NCBI GenBank assembly: GCA_023401495.1
Contig: JAEXDU010000004.1
Location: 1 to 35,265 of the forward strand
Source: Bacillota bacterium
Lineage (GTDB): Bacteria > Bacillota > Clostridia > Oscillospirales > Acutalibacteraceae
DNA length: 35,265 nucleotides
Direction of reading: 5' to 3'
The notes below the pieces were generated by a model. The model searched no databases. It had not been told where the DNA came from and saw nothing but the letters and a program-made list of their open reading frames with translations. Shown one piece after another: positions 1-9,183 of this stretch; position 1 is the stretch's first letter; the number at the start of each line of letters is the position of its first letter. A program made the position numbers and the translations under genes.

Positions 1-1
1 G

Positions 2-1840
2 GATACCATCGAGATGTATTCCGGCTCGCAGTTTATGGGGCTGGATTTATCGGCCCGGCGCAATCTGGAGCTGCTAGAAACCATGCGCGGCAAAAGCAAG
101 CGCGGTTCGCTGCTCTGGGTGCTGGACAAGACCAAAACCGCGATGGGCAAACGGCTCATCCGGGTGTGGATTGAACGTCCGCTTTTGAATCCCGCGCAGA
201 TTCTTCGCCGCCAGAATGCGGTGGAGGAGCTCTCGACGGATGGCATGTTCCGCGACGCCGTTGCCGAGCAGCTTTCGGGGATTCACGATCTGGAGCGGCT
301 GATGACGCGCATCGTGTACGGCTCGGCCAACGCGCGCGAGCTGCGCTCCCTGTGCGCAGCGCTTTCTCGCCTGCCGGAATTAAAACAATTGCTGGGCGGC
401 GTTTCCTCGGCTTTGCTCAAGGAAATCCGGGAAAAGATCGACCCGCTCGAGGATGTGGCAGCTCTCATCGAAAGCGCCATTGTGGACGAGCCACCGTTTT
501 CCATCCGCGAGGGCGGCATGATCCGCCCCGGCTACCATGAAGAGCTCGACGAGCTGAGAACCGATATGGGCAGCGGCAAAGAGATCATCGCCCAACTCGA
601 AGCGCAGGAGCGCGAGAAAACGGGAATCCCAAAACTCAAAGTAGGTTACAACCGGGTATTCGGTTATTATATCGAGATTTCAAATTCTTACCGCGACAAG
701 GTGCCCGACGAGTACATAAGAAAGCAGACTCTGACGAACTGCGAGCGCTTCATCACGCCCGATCTGAAACAGCTTGAGGGTCGTATTCTGGGCGCGCATG
801 AAAAATCCGTGCAGCTCGAAACCCAGCTGTTTGAGCAGGTGCGTGCCGAGGCGGCGTCGCAGCTCGAACGGGTGCAGGCTACGGCTTCCGCCGTGGCGCA
901 GCTCGATGTTCTCACCTCGTTCGCGGCGGTGTCTGTGGCGAACAGTTACCAGCGCCCCGAGGTAAACCTCAGCGGAAAAATCATTCTGAAAGAGAGCCGC
1001 CACCCCGTGGTGGAGCAGATGCTCGACGGCGCGCCCTTTGTGCCGAACGACGTGGAGCTCGATCAGGAAGAAAACCGCGTCGCGATCATCACCGGCCCGA
1101 ACATGGCCGGTAAATCCACCTATATGCGCCAGATCGCGCTGATCGTGCTCATGGCGCAGATCGGCTGCTTTGTGCCCGCGCAGTCGGCGGAAATCGGCGT
1201 GGTAGACGCAATCTTCACCCGCGTCGGCGCGTCGGACGACATGGCCTCCGGGCAGTCCACCTTTATGGTAGAGATGACCGAGGTCGCGGATATTCTGAAA
1301 AACGCCACGAGCCGCAGCCTGTTGATCCTCGATGAGATCGGGCGCGGCACCTCCACGTTCGACGGCATGAGCATTGCCCGCGCGGTGCTCGAGCATGTGG
1401 CGGACAAGCGTTCCCTCGGCGCAAAGGCGCTGTTCGCGACGCATTATCACGAGCTCACCGTGCTGGAGGAGCTGGTTTCCGGCGTGAAGAATTTCAATAT
1501 CGCCGTGAAAAAGCGCGGCGACGATATCACCTTCCTGCGGCGCATCGTGCGCGGCGGGGCGGACGACAGCTTTGGCATCGAGGTCGCGAAGCTCGCCGGC
1601 GTGCCGAATTCTGTGGTGAACCGGGCCAAGCAGGTGCTGCGCGAACTGGAAAGCGGCAGGCCGGTCACGCCGAAGGGCTCCGGCAGAAAACCGCGCGAAG
1701 AGGAAACGGCGCAGCTTTCCCTTGTGCCGCCGCAGGAATCCGAAGTGCTCCAGCGTCTGCGGCAGATGGATGTCAATACGCTGACGCCGATCGAATGTAT
1801 GAATACGCTGTTTGAACTGAGTAAGCTGGCGCAGAATTAG
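2..1840 (+). CDS. mutS: DNA mismatch repair protein MutS (5' truncated by window)
   Basis: MutS recognises mismatches and, with MutL, starts methyl-independent mismatch repair in the cytoplasm. The reading frame is open from base 2, so only the last 613 or so residues of a protein usually near 870 are present; the mismatch-binding N-terminal domains lie outside. The visible part has the core/lever and clamp domains, then the ABC-type ATPase: Walker A GPNMAGKSTYM, Walker B LLILDEIGRGTSTFDG and the ATHYHELT switch histidine. The C-terminus ends in the usual helix-turn-helix region (VNTLTPIE). mutL follows 119 bases downstream on the same strand, the normal Firmicutes order. The ATG at 14 is internal and not the true start. 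Identification is certain. Confidence 0.97.
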   Translation, partial: DTIEMYSGSQFMGLDLSARRNLELLETMRGKSKRGSLLWVLDKTKTAMGKRLIRVWIERPLLNPAQILRRQNAVEELSTDGMFRDAVAEQLSGIHDLERLMTRIVYGSANARELRSLCAALSRLPELKQLLGGVSSALLKEIREKIDPLEDVAALIESAIVDEPPFSIREGGMIRPGYHEELDELRTDMGSGKEIIAQLEAQEREKTGIPKLKVGYNRVFGYYIEISNSYRDKVPDEYIRKQTLTNCERFITPDLKQLEGRILGAHEKSVQLETQLFEQVRAEAASQLERVQATASAVAQLDVLTSFAAVSVANSYQRPEVNLSGKIILKESRHPVVEQMLDGAPFVPNDVELDQEENRVAIITGPNMAGKSTYMRQIALIVLMAQIGCFVPAQSAEIGVVDAIFTRVGASDDMASGQSTFMVEMTEVADILKNATSRSLLILDEIGRGTSTFDGMSIARAVLEHVADKRSLGAKALFATHYHELTVLEELVSGVKNFNIAVKKRGDDITFLRRIVRGGADDSFGIEVAKLAGVPNSVVNRAKQVLRELESGRPVTPKGSGRKPREEETAQLSLVPPQESEVLQRLRQMDVNTLTPIECMNTLFELSKLAQN

Positions 1841-1842
1841 AG

Positions 1843-1921
1843 CCATATCATATGGAATCGTGGTGGGTATCTTTCCCCGTCATAGGCGGGGAAAGATACC
1901 GCTGTGCACCATATGGGATGG
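1843..1921. repeat. Large two-part palindrome between mutS and mutL
   Basis: A perfect 14-bp stem (1866-1879 with 1887-1900, 7-base loop) sits inside a second pair of arms (1843-1855 with 1909-1921, 11 of 13 positions pairing). The unpaired segments between the two stems are about 8 to 10 bases. There is no T-tract after either arm, so it is not a classic terminator. It could be an RNA processing or stabilising element, or a dispersed palindromic repeat. Confidence 0.6.
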
Positions 1922-1959
1922 AAAAGCAATTGACCAACAGGAAGCAGGGAGGCAAGTGA

Positions 1960-4026
1960 ATGGGGAAAATTAATCTGCTCGATAAACACGTTGCGGAGCT
2001 GATCGCCGCCGGCGAGGTGGTGGAGCGCCCGGCCTCCGTCATCAAAGAGCTGGTCGAAAACTCGATCGACGCCGGTGCGACGAGCATTTCGGTAGAGATT
2101 CAAAACGGCGGCGCGCTGCTGATGCGCGTCACCGACAACGGCAGCGGCATCGCGCGGGAGGATATCCCCACGGCGTTTCTGCGCCACGCCACCAGCAAGG
2201 TACTGCACGCGGAGGACCTCGAATCCATCGGCACGCTCGGCTTTCGCGGTGAGGCACTGGCCTCCGTTGCGGCGGTGGCAAGGGTCGATCTGCTTACCCG
2301 CACCGAAGAGGAGCTGGCCGGAACACATTATGTGATCGAGGGCGGCGAGGAACAGGCGCTGGAGGATGCGGGCTGCGCGCGCGGCACCGTCATTACCGTG
2401 CGCGACATTTTCTTCAACACTCCCGCCCGCATGAAATTCCTGAAGAAAGATACGGTGGAGGCCAACGCGGTCGCCGCCGTGATGGATAAAATCGCCCTGT
2501 CGCACCCGGAGCTTGCCGTGCGCTTTGTGCGCGACGGAAAAGAGACCCTGCGCGCCCCCGGCGACGGGCAGCTGAAATCGGCGGTGTTTGCGGTGTTCGG
2601 CCGCGAATTCACCGCTGGGCTGATTCCGGTGGAATATGAGCTGCAGGGGGTGCGGGTCACCGGGTTTGTGAGCAAGCCCTCGCACGCGCGCCCGAACCGC
2701 AGCATGCAGCAGTTTTTCATCAATGGGCGCACGATCCGCAGCCGCACCGCGCAGGTGGCGCTGGAACAGGCGTTCAAGGGCTCGCTGATGGTCGGCAAAT
2801 TCCCGGCCTGTGTGCTGCACATGGAAATTCCCGCGCAGGCGGTGGATGTGAACGTTCACCCCGGCAAGCTCGAGGTTCGCTTTATCAACGAGCGCCCGGT
2901 GTTCGACGCCGTGTATTACGGAGTTAAGACCGCGCTGTCGAAGGGGGATTCCCCGAATAAAATCACGCTGCCCGGCGCGGCGGAGCCGCCGTCTGCGAAG
3001 CCGCAGGCATCGCCTTTGCCATTTGATGTGCCGGATACAAAACCCCAGCAGATTGCAATGCCCGGCGTGTTTGGCGCCGCAAAGCCAGCCGCCCCGGCCC
3101 TGAATGACAGCGGTATGGACGACCCGGTGGAGATCACCGTGCCGACCACGCCCGCGTATCACAAAACAGGCGCCCCGGAGCCCGCGCGTTCTTTCACAGA
3201 GCGGTGGCCGGACGCACAACCCGCTTTGCTGGTACAGCCGAACGTGAGTGCTCCGGCACAGCCCGGCGCAGCCCCGCAAAGAGCTGCCGAACCCGAGGAA
3301 TGGGACGTTTCTCCCGGCGGGGAGGCCGCTCCTGTCAGCGCTGTGCCGGTCAGCAGTCCGGCACAGCAGTCGGAAGTGGGGAATCCTTTCGCGGAACAGT
3401 CCCCTGCCGGGCAGATGGAAGCGCCGTCGCCTGACGCACAGGCTCCAGCGGATTTCCGCTATATCGGCCATGCGTTCGGCACATATATCCTGCTCGAACG
3501 CGACTGTGCGGACGGCGAGGAGCTGGTGCTGATCGACCGCCACGCGGCGCACGAACGGCTGCTGTACGAGCGGCTCAAAGAGCAGAGCGGCACGGCCTTT
3601 TCGCAGATGCTGCTGGCCCCCGTACCCGTTCTGCTGGAAAAGAACGAATACGCGGCGGTGCTGGCTTCGCTGGATCTATGCGAAACCGCCGGCTTTGAAA
3701 TAGACGATTTTGGCGGCGGCACCGTGCTGGTGCGCAGCGCGCCTTTGTCCCTGACCGGGGAGGACGTACCGGAGGCCGTGATGGAGATCGCGGGTTACTT
3801 AGCGCAGTCGCGCACCGATGTGACGACCGAGCACCTCGACTGGCTATACCATAACATCGCCTGCCGTGCGGCGATGAAAGCGCACGACGACCGTTCGCCG
3901 GAGGAACTGATCGCCCTGGTGCGGCAGCTGGATGAAAACCCCCAGCTTCGTTATTGCCCGCACGGGCGGCCGATCTCGATCGTACTGACCCGCAAGGAGC
4001 TGGAGCGCCAGTTCGGCAGGGCATAA
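1960..4026 (+). CDS. mutL: DNA mismatch repair endonuclease MutL
   Basis: MutL couples MutS mismatch recognition to strand incision. The 688-residue protein has an N-terminal GHKL ATPase (SIDAGATSI, DNGSGI, GFRGEALASV, about residues 1-330), a Pro/Ala-rich variable linker (about 335-490) and a C-terminal dimerisation/nuclease domain. That domain carries DRHAAHERLLYE at 526-537, which fits the DQHA(X)2E(X)4E metal-binding endonuclease motif except for Gln to Arg, plus the later ACRAA and CPHGRP motifs. This suggests an endonuclease-competent MutL, as expected in a bacterium lacking MutH. The start is set by a GGGAGG site just upstream of the ATG. It lies downstream of mutS and 117 bases before miaA. 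Confidence 0.97.
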   Translation: MGKINLLDKHVAELIAAGEVVERPASVIKELVENSIDAGATSISVEIQNGGALLMRVTDNGSGIAREDIPTAFLRHATSKVLHAEDLESIGTLGFRGEALASVAAVARVDLLTRTEEELAGTHYVIEGGEEQALEDAGCARGTVITVRDIFFNTPARMKFLKKDTVEANAVAAVMDKIALSHPELAVRFVRDGKETLRAPGDGQLKSAVFAVFGREFTAGLIPVEYELQGVRVTGFVSKPSHARPNRSMQQFFINGRTIRSRTAQVALEQAFKGSLMVGKFPACVLHMEIPAQAVDVNVHPGKLEVRFINERPVFDAVYYGVKTALSKGDSPNKITLPGAAEPPSAKPQASPLPFDVPDTKPQQIAMPGVFGAAKPAAPALNDSGMDDPVEITVPTTPAYHKTGAPEPARSFTERWPDAQPALLVQPNVSAPAQPGAAPQRAAEPEEWDVSPGGEAAPVSAVPVSSPAQQSEVGNPFAEQSPAGQMEAPSPDAQAPADFRYIGHAFGTYILLERDCADGEELVLIDRHAAHERLLYERLKEQSGTAFSQMLLAPVPVLLEKNEYAAVLASLDLCETAGFEIDDFGGGTVLVRSAPLSLTGEDVPEAVMEIAGYLAQSRTDVTTEHLDWLYHNIACRAAMKAHDDRSPEELIALVRQLDENPQLRYCPHGRPISIVLTRKELERQFGRA

Positions 4027-4143
4027 TCCGGATCACGGGGAAAGTGACGCAACCGCATCACTAAGAAAAAGCAATTTTGTCTCGTACAATTTTTAACGAC
4101 TGGAAAAAGATGAATCCGATCATTATGGAAGGGAGGAAGGCTT

Positions 4144-5091
4144 ATGCCGCAGGAGAAAATACCGTTGCTTGTCATCGGCGGACCAACGGCCAGCGGCAAG
4201 ACACGCCTTGCGGCGGAGCTGGCCCTGCGCCACGGTGGAGAGGTGGTTTCCGCCGATTCCATGCAGATTTACCGGGGGATGGAAATCGGAACCGCAAAGC
4301 CCACTCCCGAAGAAACGCTGGGGGTGCCTCACCACCTGATGGGTTTTGTGGAGCCGGGGCAGTCCTTTTCCGTGGCGGATTATGTGGCCCTGGCCAAGGA
4401 GACGATCGGGAACATCCACAGCCGGGGGCGCCTGCCGGTGCTCTGCGGGGGAACCGGGCTGTATATCCGCTCGCTCATTACGAACACCGCGTTTACCGAA
4501 GCGGACAACGATCCCTCCCTGCGCGCCGAGCTGACACAGCGGGTAGAGCGGGAGGGAACCGAGGGCCTGATGCAGGAGCTTCGCTCTTTTGACCCGGAGT
4601 CCGCGGATCGTATCGAGCCGCGCAATCTGCCGCGGCTGATCCGCGCGATCGAGCTGTACCGCGTCACAGGCGTTACCATGACGGAGCACCTGCGCCGTTC
4701 GCGCCTTGTGCCTTCGCCGTACCGGGTGTGTTTTTTGTGCCTTGGCTTCCGCGACCGGGAGCACCTGTATGAAAGAATCAACCAGCGGGTGGATGAAATG
4801 TTCCGCCGCGGGCTGGTGGAAGAGGCGAAAGAGCTTCTCGAAATGCCCAGCGGCGCCACGGCGATGCAGGCGATTGGCTATAAAGAGCTGCTGCCGTATT
4901 TTCGCGGTGAGATTTCACTCCCCGAAGCACAGGATACCATCAAGCGCGAAACCCGCCGTTACGCCAAGCGCCAGCTTACCTGGTTCCGCCGGGAGGAGCA
5001 GGCCCGCTGGCTGTTCGTGGATGATTACGCACAGTGGGACGCGCTCCGCGATGCCGCAGAAGAGATCATAAGGGGGGAGCTGTATGAATAA
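4144..5091 (+). CDS. miaA: tRNA dimethylallyltransferase MiaA
   Basis: MiaA transfers a dimethylallyl group to N6 of A37 in tRNAs that read UNN codons. The 315-residue length is typical. The N-terminus carries the P-loop GGPTASGKTRLA, followed by SADSMQIYRGMEIGTAKP, the conserved DMAPP/tRNA-binding segment, and the C-terminal half holds the usual YAKRQLTWFR motif. A strong purine-rich site (GGAAGGGAGGAAGG) lies directly before the ATG. The stop overlaps the next start by 8 bases, which indicates translational coupling. The mutL-miaA order is common in Firmicutes; hfq, which often follows, is absent here and an HlyD-like gene takes its place. Confidence 0.96.
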   Translation: MPQEKIPLLVIGGPTASGKTRLAAELALRHGGEVVSADSMQIYRGMEIGTAKPTPEETLGVPHHLMGFVEPGQSFSVADYVALAKETIGNIHSRGRLPVLCGGTGLYIRSLITNTAFTEADNDPSLRAELTQRVEREGTEGLMQELRSFDPESADRIEPRNLPRLIRAIELYRVTGVTMTEHLRRSRLVPSPYRVCFLCLGFRDREHLYERINQRVDEMFRRGLVEEAKELLEMPSGATAMQAIGYKELLPYFRGEISLPEAQDTIKRETRRYAKRQLTWFRREEQARWLFVDDYAQWDALRDAAEEIIRGELYE

Positions 5092-6379
5092 TCCGGTTTT
5101 AAAGCGCCTGGTTTCGGGCCTGATCGGCCTGCTGCTCCTCTTTTATATCGGCAACCAGATTTATAACGCCAGCTACAGCGGGGTCAAGGCCGAAACCGCC
5201 GTGTATGCCAACGCGGAGGATACGATCCAGATGACCGGCACGGTGATCCGCAAGGAACAGCTGATCAAGCAGAGCGTGCAGGGCGTTCTCACGTACCCGC
5301 TCGGCGAGGGCGGCAAAATCGCCAAGGATGGCGTTGTGGCAGAGGTATACGACAGCGCCAAAGACGCCACGCAGCAGCAGCAGGCAGCCCACCTTACGGC
5401 GGAGATCGCCCGCCTGCAAAGTCTGAGCAAGCCCGGCGACACGTATGCCGCAAACCCCGGCTCGCTGACAAAGCAGATCAACCAGGGCCTCAAAGAAATT
5501 CTGACCTCGCTGCAGAGCCGTGATTACAATACTTTGTCGTCACAGCGCGACTCCCTGCTGTACCTGATGAACGAGCAGCAGGTGGTTACCGGCGCGTCCA
5601 AGGATTTCAGCGCCAGAATCGCGCAGCTGCAAGGCCAGCTCAGTGCGATCCCCACCTCCGGCGGCACGAAAATGGGGCAGATCAAATCGCCGGTTTCGGG
5701 CTATTTCGTCAGTGCGGCGGACGGGTACGAATCCCAATACAATTACGCTACCGTGCTGGAGCTTTCGGTGAATGACCTGAAAGCGAAAAAAAAGCCGCAG
5801 GCTTTGGGCAGCGATGTGATCGGCAAGGTGTGCGAGGAGTTTGACTGGTACTTCGCCGCCGTAGTCAGCCAGGATGACGCGCTCAAGCTCAAGGAGGGCA
5901 ACCGCGTCAACATCAATTTCCCGTTTGCGGTGGGCAAGTCGGTCCCCGCGACCGTGGCCGCCGTGAATCAGCCGAACCATCAGGGCGACGCCGCGGTGAT
6001 CCTGCAGTGCTCTTATATGGACACCGGCATCGCGTCCGTGCGCGACGCCACAGTGCAGGTGCAGGCGGGAACCTACTCCGGGATCATGGTCAGCCAGAAG
6101 AGCATCCACTTTGAAAAGCTGACGAAGGAGTTCACGCAGGAGGACGGCACCAAGAAGAAGGTGGAAAAAGAAGTGCAGGGCGTTTATGTCATGCACGGCA
6201 ACACCATCGAATTCGTGCAGATCATCCCGCTGATGAGCAGCGGCAGCTATGTCATCTGCAAAGAGCTGAGCGACACCGACCCGGAGTGGAAAGAACTCAT
6301 GACAAAATCCTCTATCCGTTTATACGATGAGGTGATTATAGAAGGGACGGATCTTTATGACGGAAAAGTCGTTAAATGA
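5084..6379 (+). CDS. HlyD-like membrane-anchored protein
   Basis: A 431-residue protein with one N-terminal membrane anchor (about residues 8-25) and an outside-facing body. After the anchor comes a half-lipoyl/barrel-sandwich segment (around TGTVIRKE and KIAKDGVVAEVYDS), then a helical, Gln-rich coiled-coil region (about 95-190), then a second half-lipoyl strand (IKSPVSGYFVSAADGYE, near 198-214) and a beta-rich C-terminus. That arrangement is the membrane-fusion/adaptor fold of HlyD-type proteins. No transporter gene is adjacent, so an efflux role is not supported by context; it sits between miaA and the yggS-sepF division cluster. The start overlaps miaA by 8 bases and has AGGGGGGAG upstream. 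The function is an open question. Confidence 0.72.
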   Translation: MNNPVLKRLVSGLIGLLLLFYIGNQIYNASYSGVKAETAVYANAEDTIQMTGTVIRKEQLIKQSVQGVLTYPLGEGGKIAKDGVVAEVYDSAKDATQQQQAAHLTAEIARLQSLSKPGDTYAANPGSLTKQINQGLKEILTSLQSRDYNTLSSQRDSLLYLMNEQQVVTGASKDFSARIAQLQGQLSAIPTSGGTKMGQIKSPVSGYFVSAADGYESQYNYATVLELSVNDLKAKKKPQALGSDVIGKVCEEFDWYFAAVVSQDDALKLKEGNRVNINFPFAVGKSVPATVAAVNQPNHQGDAAVILQCSYMDTGIASVRDATVQVQAGTYSGIMVSQKSIHFEKLTKEFTQEDGTKKKVEKEVQGVYVMHGNTIEFVQIIPLMSSGSYVICKELSDTDPEWKELMTKSSIRLYDEVIIEGTDLYDGKVVK

Positions 6380-7103
6380 AGCCGAACAGGAATACGCGGG
6401 GCGGATGCGTGACCTGGAAGAAAACCTGAAGGTTGTTCGGGCGAAGATCGAAGAGGCCGCCGTCAAGTCCGGCAGAAGTCCCGAAGAAATCACGCTTTTG
6501 GCAGCGACCAAAACGGTCCCCGTTCCGGTGATCAACCGCGCGATCGAACTGGGGGTTTCTCATATCGGCGAAAACCGCGTGCAGGAGCTGTGCGATAAGC
6601 TGCCGCTGCTTTCCCCCTGCGACCGCCAGTTTATCGGGCATTTGCAGACCAACAAGGTCAAATTCCTGATCGGTCAGGTCAGCCTGATTCAGTCTGTGGA
6701 CAACGAAAAGCTCGCAAAAGAGATTTCGCGCCTTTCCGTGCAGAACAACACCACGACCAATGTGCTGATCGAAGTGAATATCGGGCACGAAGAAAATAAG
6801 TCCGGCGTCCTGCCGGAGAGGCTGTCGGAGCTGCTGGAAAAAGTTTCCTGTCTGCCCGGCGTTTCGGTGCGGGGCCTCATGGCAATCCCGCCTGTCTGCG
6901 ATCGCCCGGAGGATGCAATGCCATATTTTTCGCGCATGCGCGAATATTATGTTGACATCAAGGCGAAAAGAATGGATAATATTCTCATGGATTACTTATC
7001 CATGGGCATGTCGTCAGATTATGCTCAGGCAATCCTTTGCGGAGCAAATATGGTTCGGGTGGGCTCGTCTCTCTTCGGACCTAGGAAATATCAAATCCTT
7101 TAG
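6357..7103 (+). CDS. yggS: YggS/YlmE-family pyridoxal phosphate homeostasis protein
   Basis: This PLP-binding protein (COG0325) buffers PLP and affects amino acid balance; no catalytic reaction is established for the family. The 248-residue protein keeps the PLP lysine in LLAATKTVP, the IGENRVQE and FIGHLQTNKVKFL motifs and the C-terminal LSMGMSSDY and VRVGSSLFGPR phosphate-binding segments. The start overlaps the preceding gene by 23 bases, with GAAGGGA about 10 bases upstream; a second in-frame ATG 16 codons later (MRDLEENL) would give a start closer to the usual family N-terminus. It directly precedes sepF, as ylmE does in Bacillus. Confidence 0.93.
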   Translation: MTEKSLNEAEQEYAGRMRDLEENLKVVRAKIEEAAVKSGRSPEEITLLAATKTVPVPVINRAIELGVSHIGENRVQELCDKLPLLSPCDRQFIGHLQTNKVKFLIGQVSLIQSVDNEKLAKEISRLSVQNNTTTNVLIEVNIGHEENKSGVLPERLSELLEKVSCLPGVSVRGLMAIPPVCDRPEDAMPYFSRMREYYVDIKAKRMDNILMDYLSMGMSSDYAQAILCGANMVRVGSSLFGPRKYQIL

Positions 7104-7126
7104 AACGAAAATAGGGAGGCATCAGA

Positions 7127-7609
7127 ATGGCCGGATTGGTTCAAAAATTTAAAGATATGTTGGGCGCCCCTGAAGATGAGTATGAGGATGAGGACTATGT
7201 AGATGATCGCGCAGACGAGATCATCTCTGGCCCGGACAATCACGCGGATACGATCCGCGAGCGTGAAACGGCAAGACGCGGCGGCAGCACTGGCGGCAGC
7301 AATAAGGTCGTGAATATACACGCCACCACGCAGCTGCAGGTGGTTCTCTTCAAGCCCGAGCGCTTTGGTGAGGAAACCCGCGCCGTGGCGGACGAACTGC
7401 TGAAAATGCACACCGTGGTGCTCAACCTTGAAAACACCAATAAAGACATCAGCCGCCGCATCATCGATTTTCTCAGCGGCGTGGCTTACGCGAACGGGGG
7501 CAAAATCAAGCGTGTTGCAGCAAGCACCTTTATCATCACCCCATATAATGTAGAGCTGACCGGCGACGACGTGCTCGACGAGCTGGAAAACAACGGCGTT
7601 TATTTCTGA
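7127..7609 (+). CDS. sepF: Cell division protein SepF
   Basis: SepF binds FtsZ filaments and tethers them to the membrane at the division site. The 160-residue protein has the expected short amphipathic N-terminal helix (AGLVQKFKDML), an acidic, Gly-rich flexible linker (about 15-60) and a compact C-terminal SepF domain (about 62-160) with the conserved stretches VLFKPERF, VVLNLENTNKDISRRIIDFL and the closing FIITPYNVEL segment. AGGGAGG lies 10 bases before the ATG. The TGA stop shares its A with the ATG of ylmH, so the two are probably translationally coupled. The yggS-sepF-ylmH-divIVA order is the conserved Gram-positive division-site arrangement. Confidence 0.95.
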   Translation: MAGLVQKFKDMLGAPEDEYEDEDYVDDRADEIISGPDNHADTIRERETARRGGSTGGSNKVVNIHATTQLQVVLFKPERFGEETRAVADELLKMHTVVLNLENTNKDISRRIIDFLSGVAYANGGKIKRVAASTFIITPYNVELTGDDVLDELENNGVYF

Positions 7610-8370
7610 TGAAGCAGAATACCCCCGGGGATAACGCCATACTGGAGGCAAGGCTCCTGGATGCGGTCCGCCTGTGTTCCCGGCGGTCTCAGCCGGTTTT
7701 TGTGGGCTTTCTGTCAGAAGCGGAAGCCTTTTCGGCACAGGGTGTTCTGCGCCGGGAGGGCTTTTTCCACTATTTATTCTGGGGCGGTTTCGAAGGGGCG
7801 GAGCGCGTGATGTTCGGCGCGTTCCCCGATTACCTTGAACCGGAGCCGGAGTTGTTCCCCATTTGTGCCGTTACGGCCGCTTTCCGCGATTGCGACAAGC
7901 TCACACACCGGGATTTTCTCGGTTCGCTGATGGCGCTTGGCATTACCCGCGACACGGTGGGCGATCTTCTGATCGAGCCGGGCCGGGGCGTTTTATTTCT
8001 GCGCGAAGAAATGGCCGGTTACGTGCAGACGCAGGTGGAAAAGATCGGCCGGGTGGGGGTGCGGCTTACCCCCGGCTTTACCGAGCCTTTGCCGGGCGGC
8101 CTTGGCTTTGAACCGTTTTCCGCGGTCATCGCTTCGCCCAGGCTGGACTGTGTTGTTGCGGCGGCGCTGCGCATCAGCCGCGAGAAAGCGGCGCGCCTGG
8201 TGGAATCGGGCGGCGTACTGCTGGGCGGCGTGCAAATTATGTCGGTTTCCGCGGCGGTGGGGGACGGCGACCGTCTCTCCGTGCGCGGTCAGGGCCGGTT
8301 TATTCTGGATCAGATCGGGCCCGAAACCAAGCGGGGCCGTGTGAACTTGAGTGGAAGAAAATACAGATAA
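7609..8370 (+). CDS. ylmH: YlmH-family S4-domain RNA-binding protein
   Basis: This is a 253-residue protein of the YlmH family. Bacillus YlmH has been linked to rescue of stalled ribosomal subunits; in Gram-positive division clusters the gene lies between sepF and divIVA, as here. The N-terminal two thirds contain the family's characteristic segments (FVGFLSEAEA, FGAFPDYLEP, HRDFLGSLMALGITRDTVGD). The C-terminal S4 domain begins about residue 178 (SRLD-like ASPRLDCVVAAALRISREKA) and continues to the end. Translation starts within the sepF stop codon (TGATG). There are 15 bases between its stop and the divIVA start. Confidence 0.93.
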   Translation: MKQNTPGDNAILEARLLDAVRLCSRRSQPVFVGFLSEAEAFSAQGVLRREGFFHYLFWGGFEGAERVMFGAFPDYLEPEPELFPICAVTAAFRDCDKLTHRDFLGSLMALGITRDTVGDLLIEPGRGVLFLREEMAGYVQTQVEKIGRVGVRLTPGFTEPLPGGLGFEPFSAVIASPRLDCVVAAALRISREKAARLVESGGVLLGGVQIMSVSAAVGDGDRLSVRGQGRFILDQIGPETKRGRVNLSGRKYR

Positions 8371-8385
8371 CAGGAGGTTTTTGTC

Positions 8386-9129
8386 GTGCTTACTCTCAAC
8401 GATATTATCAATGTCAGCTTCCGCAAATCGAATTTTTCCGGTTATCGTACCGAAGATGTAGATGCCTTTATCGATCAGGTGAAGGATTCTTACGACCAAC
8501 TGCTGAAAAAGACGATGGAGCAGGCCGAAGTGTACGAAACACTGGCAAACGAAAAGAAAGAGCTGGAGAAAAAACTCTCCGTTCTGGCGGAAAAGATTGA
8601 GGATTACCGTCAGGAAGAGAGCGAGATCAAAAATGCTCTGGTCAGCGCGCAGAAGCTGGGCGAATCTTCTGTCAGGGAAGCGCGCCACAAGGCAGAAATC
8701 ATCCTGAAGGACGCGAATTTGAAGGCCGAGCGCATTCTCGGCACCGCCAAGGCGGATGTGGTCGAGCAGCAGCGCGAGCTGGATGAGCTGAAGAAAAAGG
8801 TCATCGAATTCCGCACCAAGCTGCTGGCGATTTACAAAGAGCACCTGACGCTGATCGATGCGATCCCCAGCCGCAAGGAAGAGTTTGCACAGGAAGGCAG
8901 CCATGCCGCGGTCGAGCCGGAGAAAGAGCCGGAGGAGCGGGAGCAGCAGAGCCACTATATGCCCGAGGAGCCGCCCGTGCCCGCAGAGCCGGAGCCGGAG
9001 TACACCCCGGAACCGGAGAAGGACGACTTTTCCGTCGACGCCGCGGTGTTCGACACAGAGTCGCCGAATCACGACCTACGTTATGATGTTTTAAAATTTG
9101 ATGAAGTGGATGAATCCGGAGAAGAATAA
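8386..9129 (+). CDS. divIVA: DivIVA-family cell division/polarity protein
   Basis: DivIVA marks curved membrane at poles and septa and recruits division and wall-growth partners. The 247-residue protein begins with the conserved membrane-binding head (LNDIINVSFRKSNFSGYR, then EDVDAFIDQV). A long coiled coil follows (about 30-165, rich in Glu, Lys and Leu), then a Pro/Glu-rich low-complexity tail (about 170-215) and a short acidic end. The GTG start at 8386 is fixed by a canonical AGGAGG site at 8372-8377. Tail length and composition vary widely in the family, so partners cannot be inferred from it. Confidence 0.93.
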   Translation: MLTLNDIINVSFRKSNFSGYRTEDVDAFIDQVKDSYDQLLKKTMEQAEVYETLANEKKELEKKLSVLAEKIEDYRQEESEIKNALVSAQKLGESSVREARHKAEIILKDANLKAERILGTAKADVVEQQRELDELKKKVIEFRTKLLAIYKEHLTLIDAIPSRKEEFAQEGSHAAVEPEKEPEEREQQSHYMPEEPPVPAEPEPEYTPEPEKDDFSVDAAVFDTESPNHDLRYDVLKFDEVDESGEE

Positions 9130-9183
9130 GTACATCACCCGAAATCCGGGGCCGGAGTATTTCATAGATGGAGGAGGGACGGA

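Noticed and set aside
680..1846. 388-codon minus-strand frame across mutS
   Set aside because: It is antisense to an unmistakable MutS and is rich in His and Arg from codon reversal; no ribosome-binding site or domain is seen.
1837..3552. 571-codon minus-strand frame across mutL
   Set aside because: Antisense shadow of MutL with low-complexity Arg/His composition and no recognisable domain.
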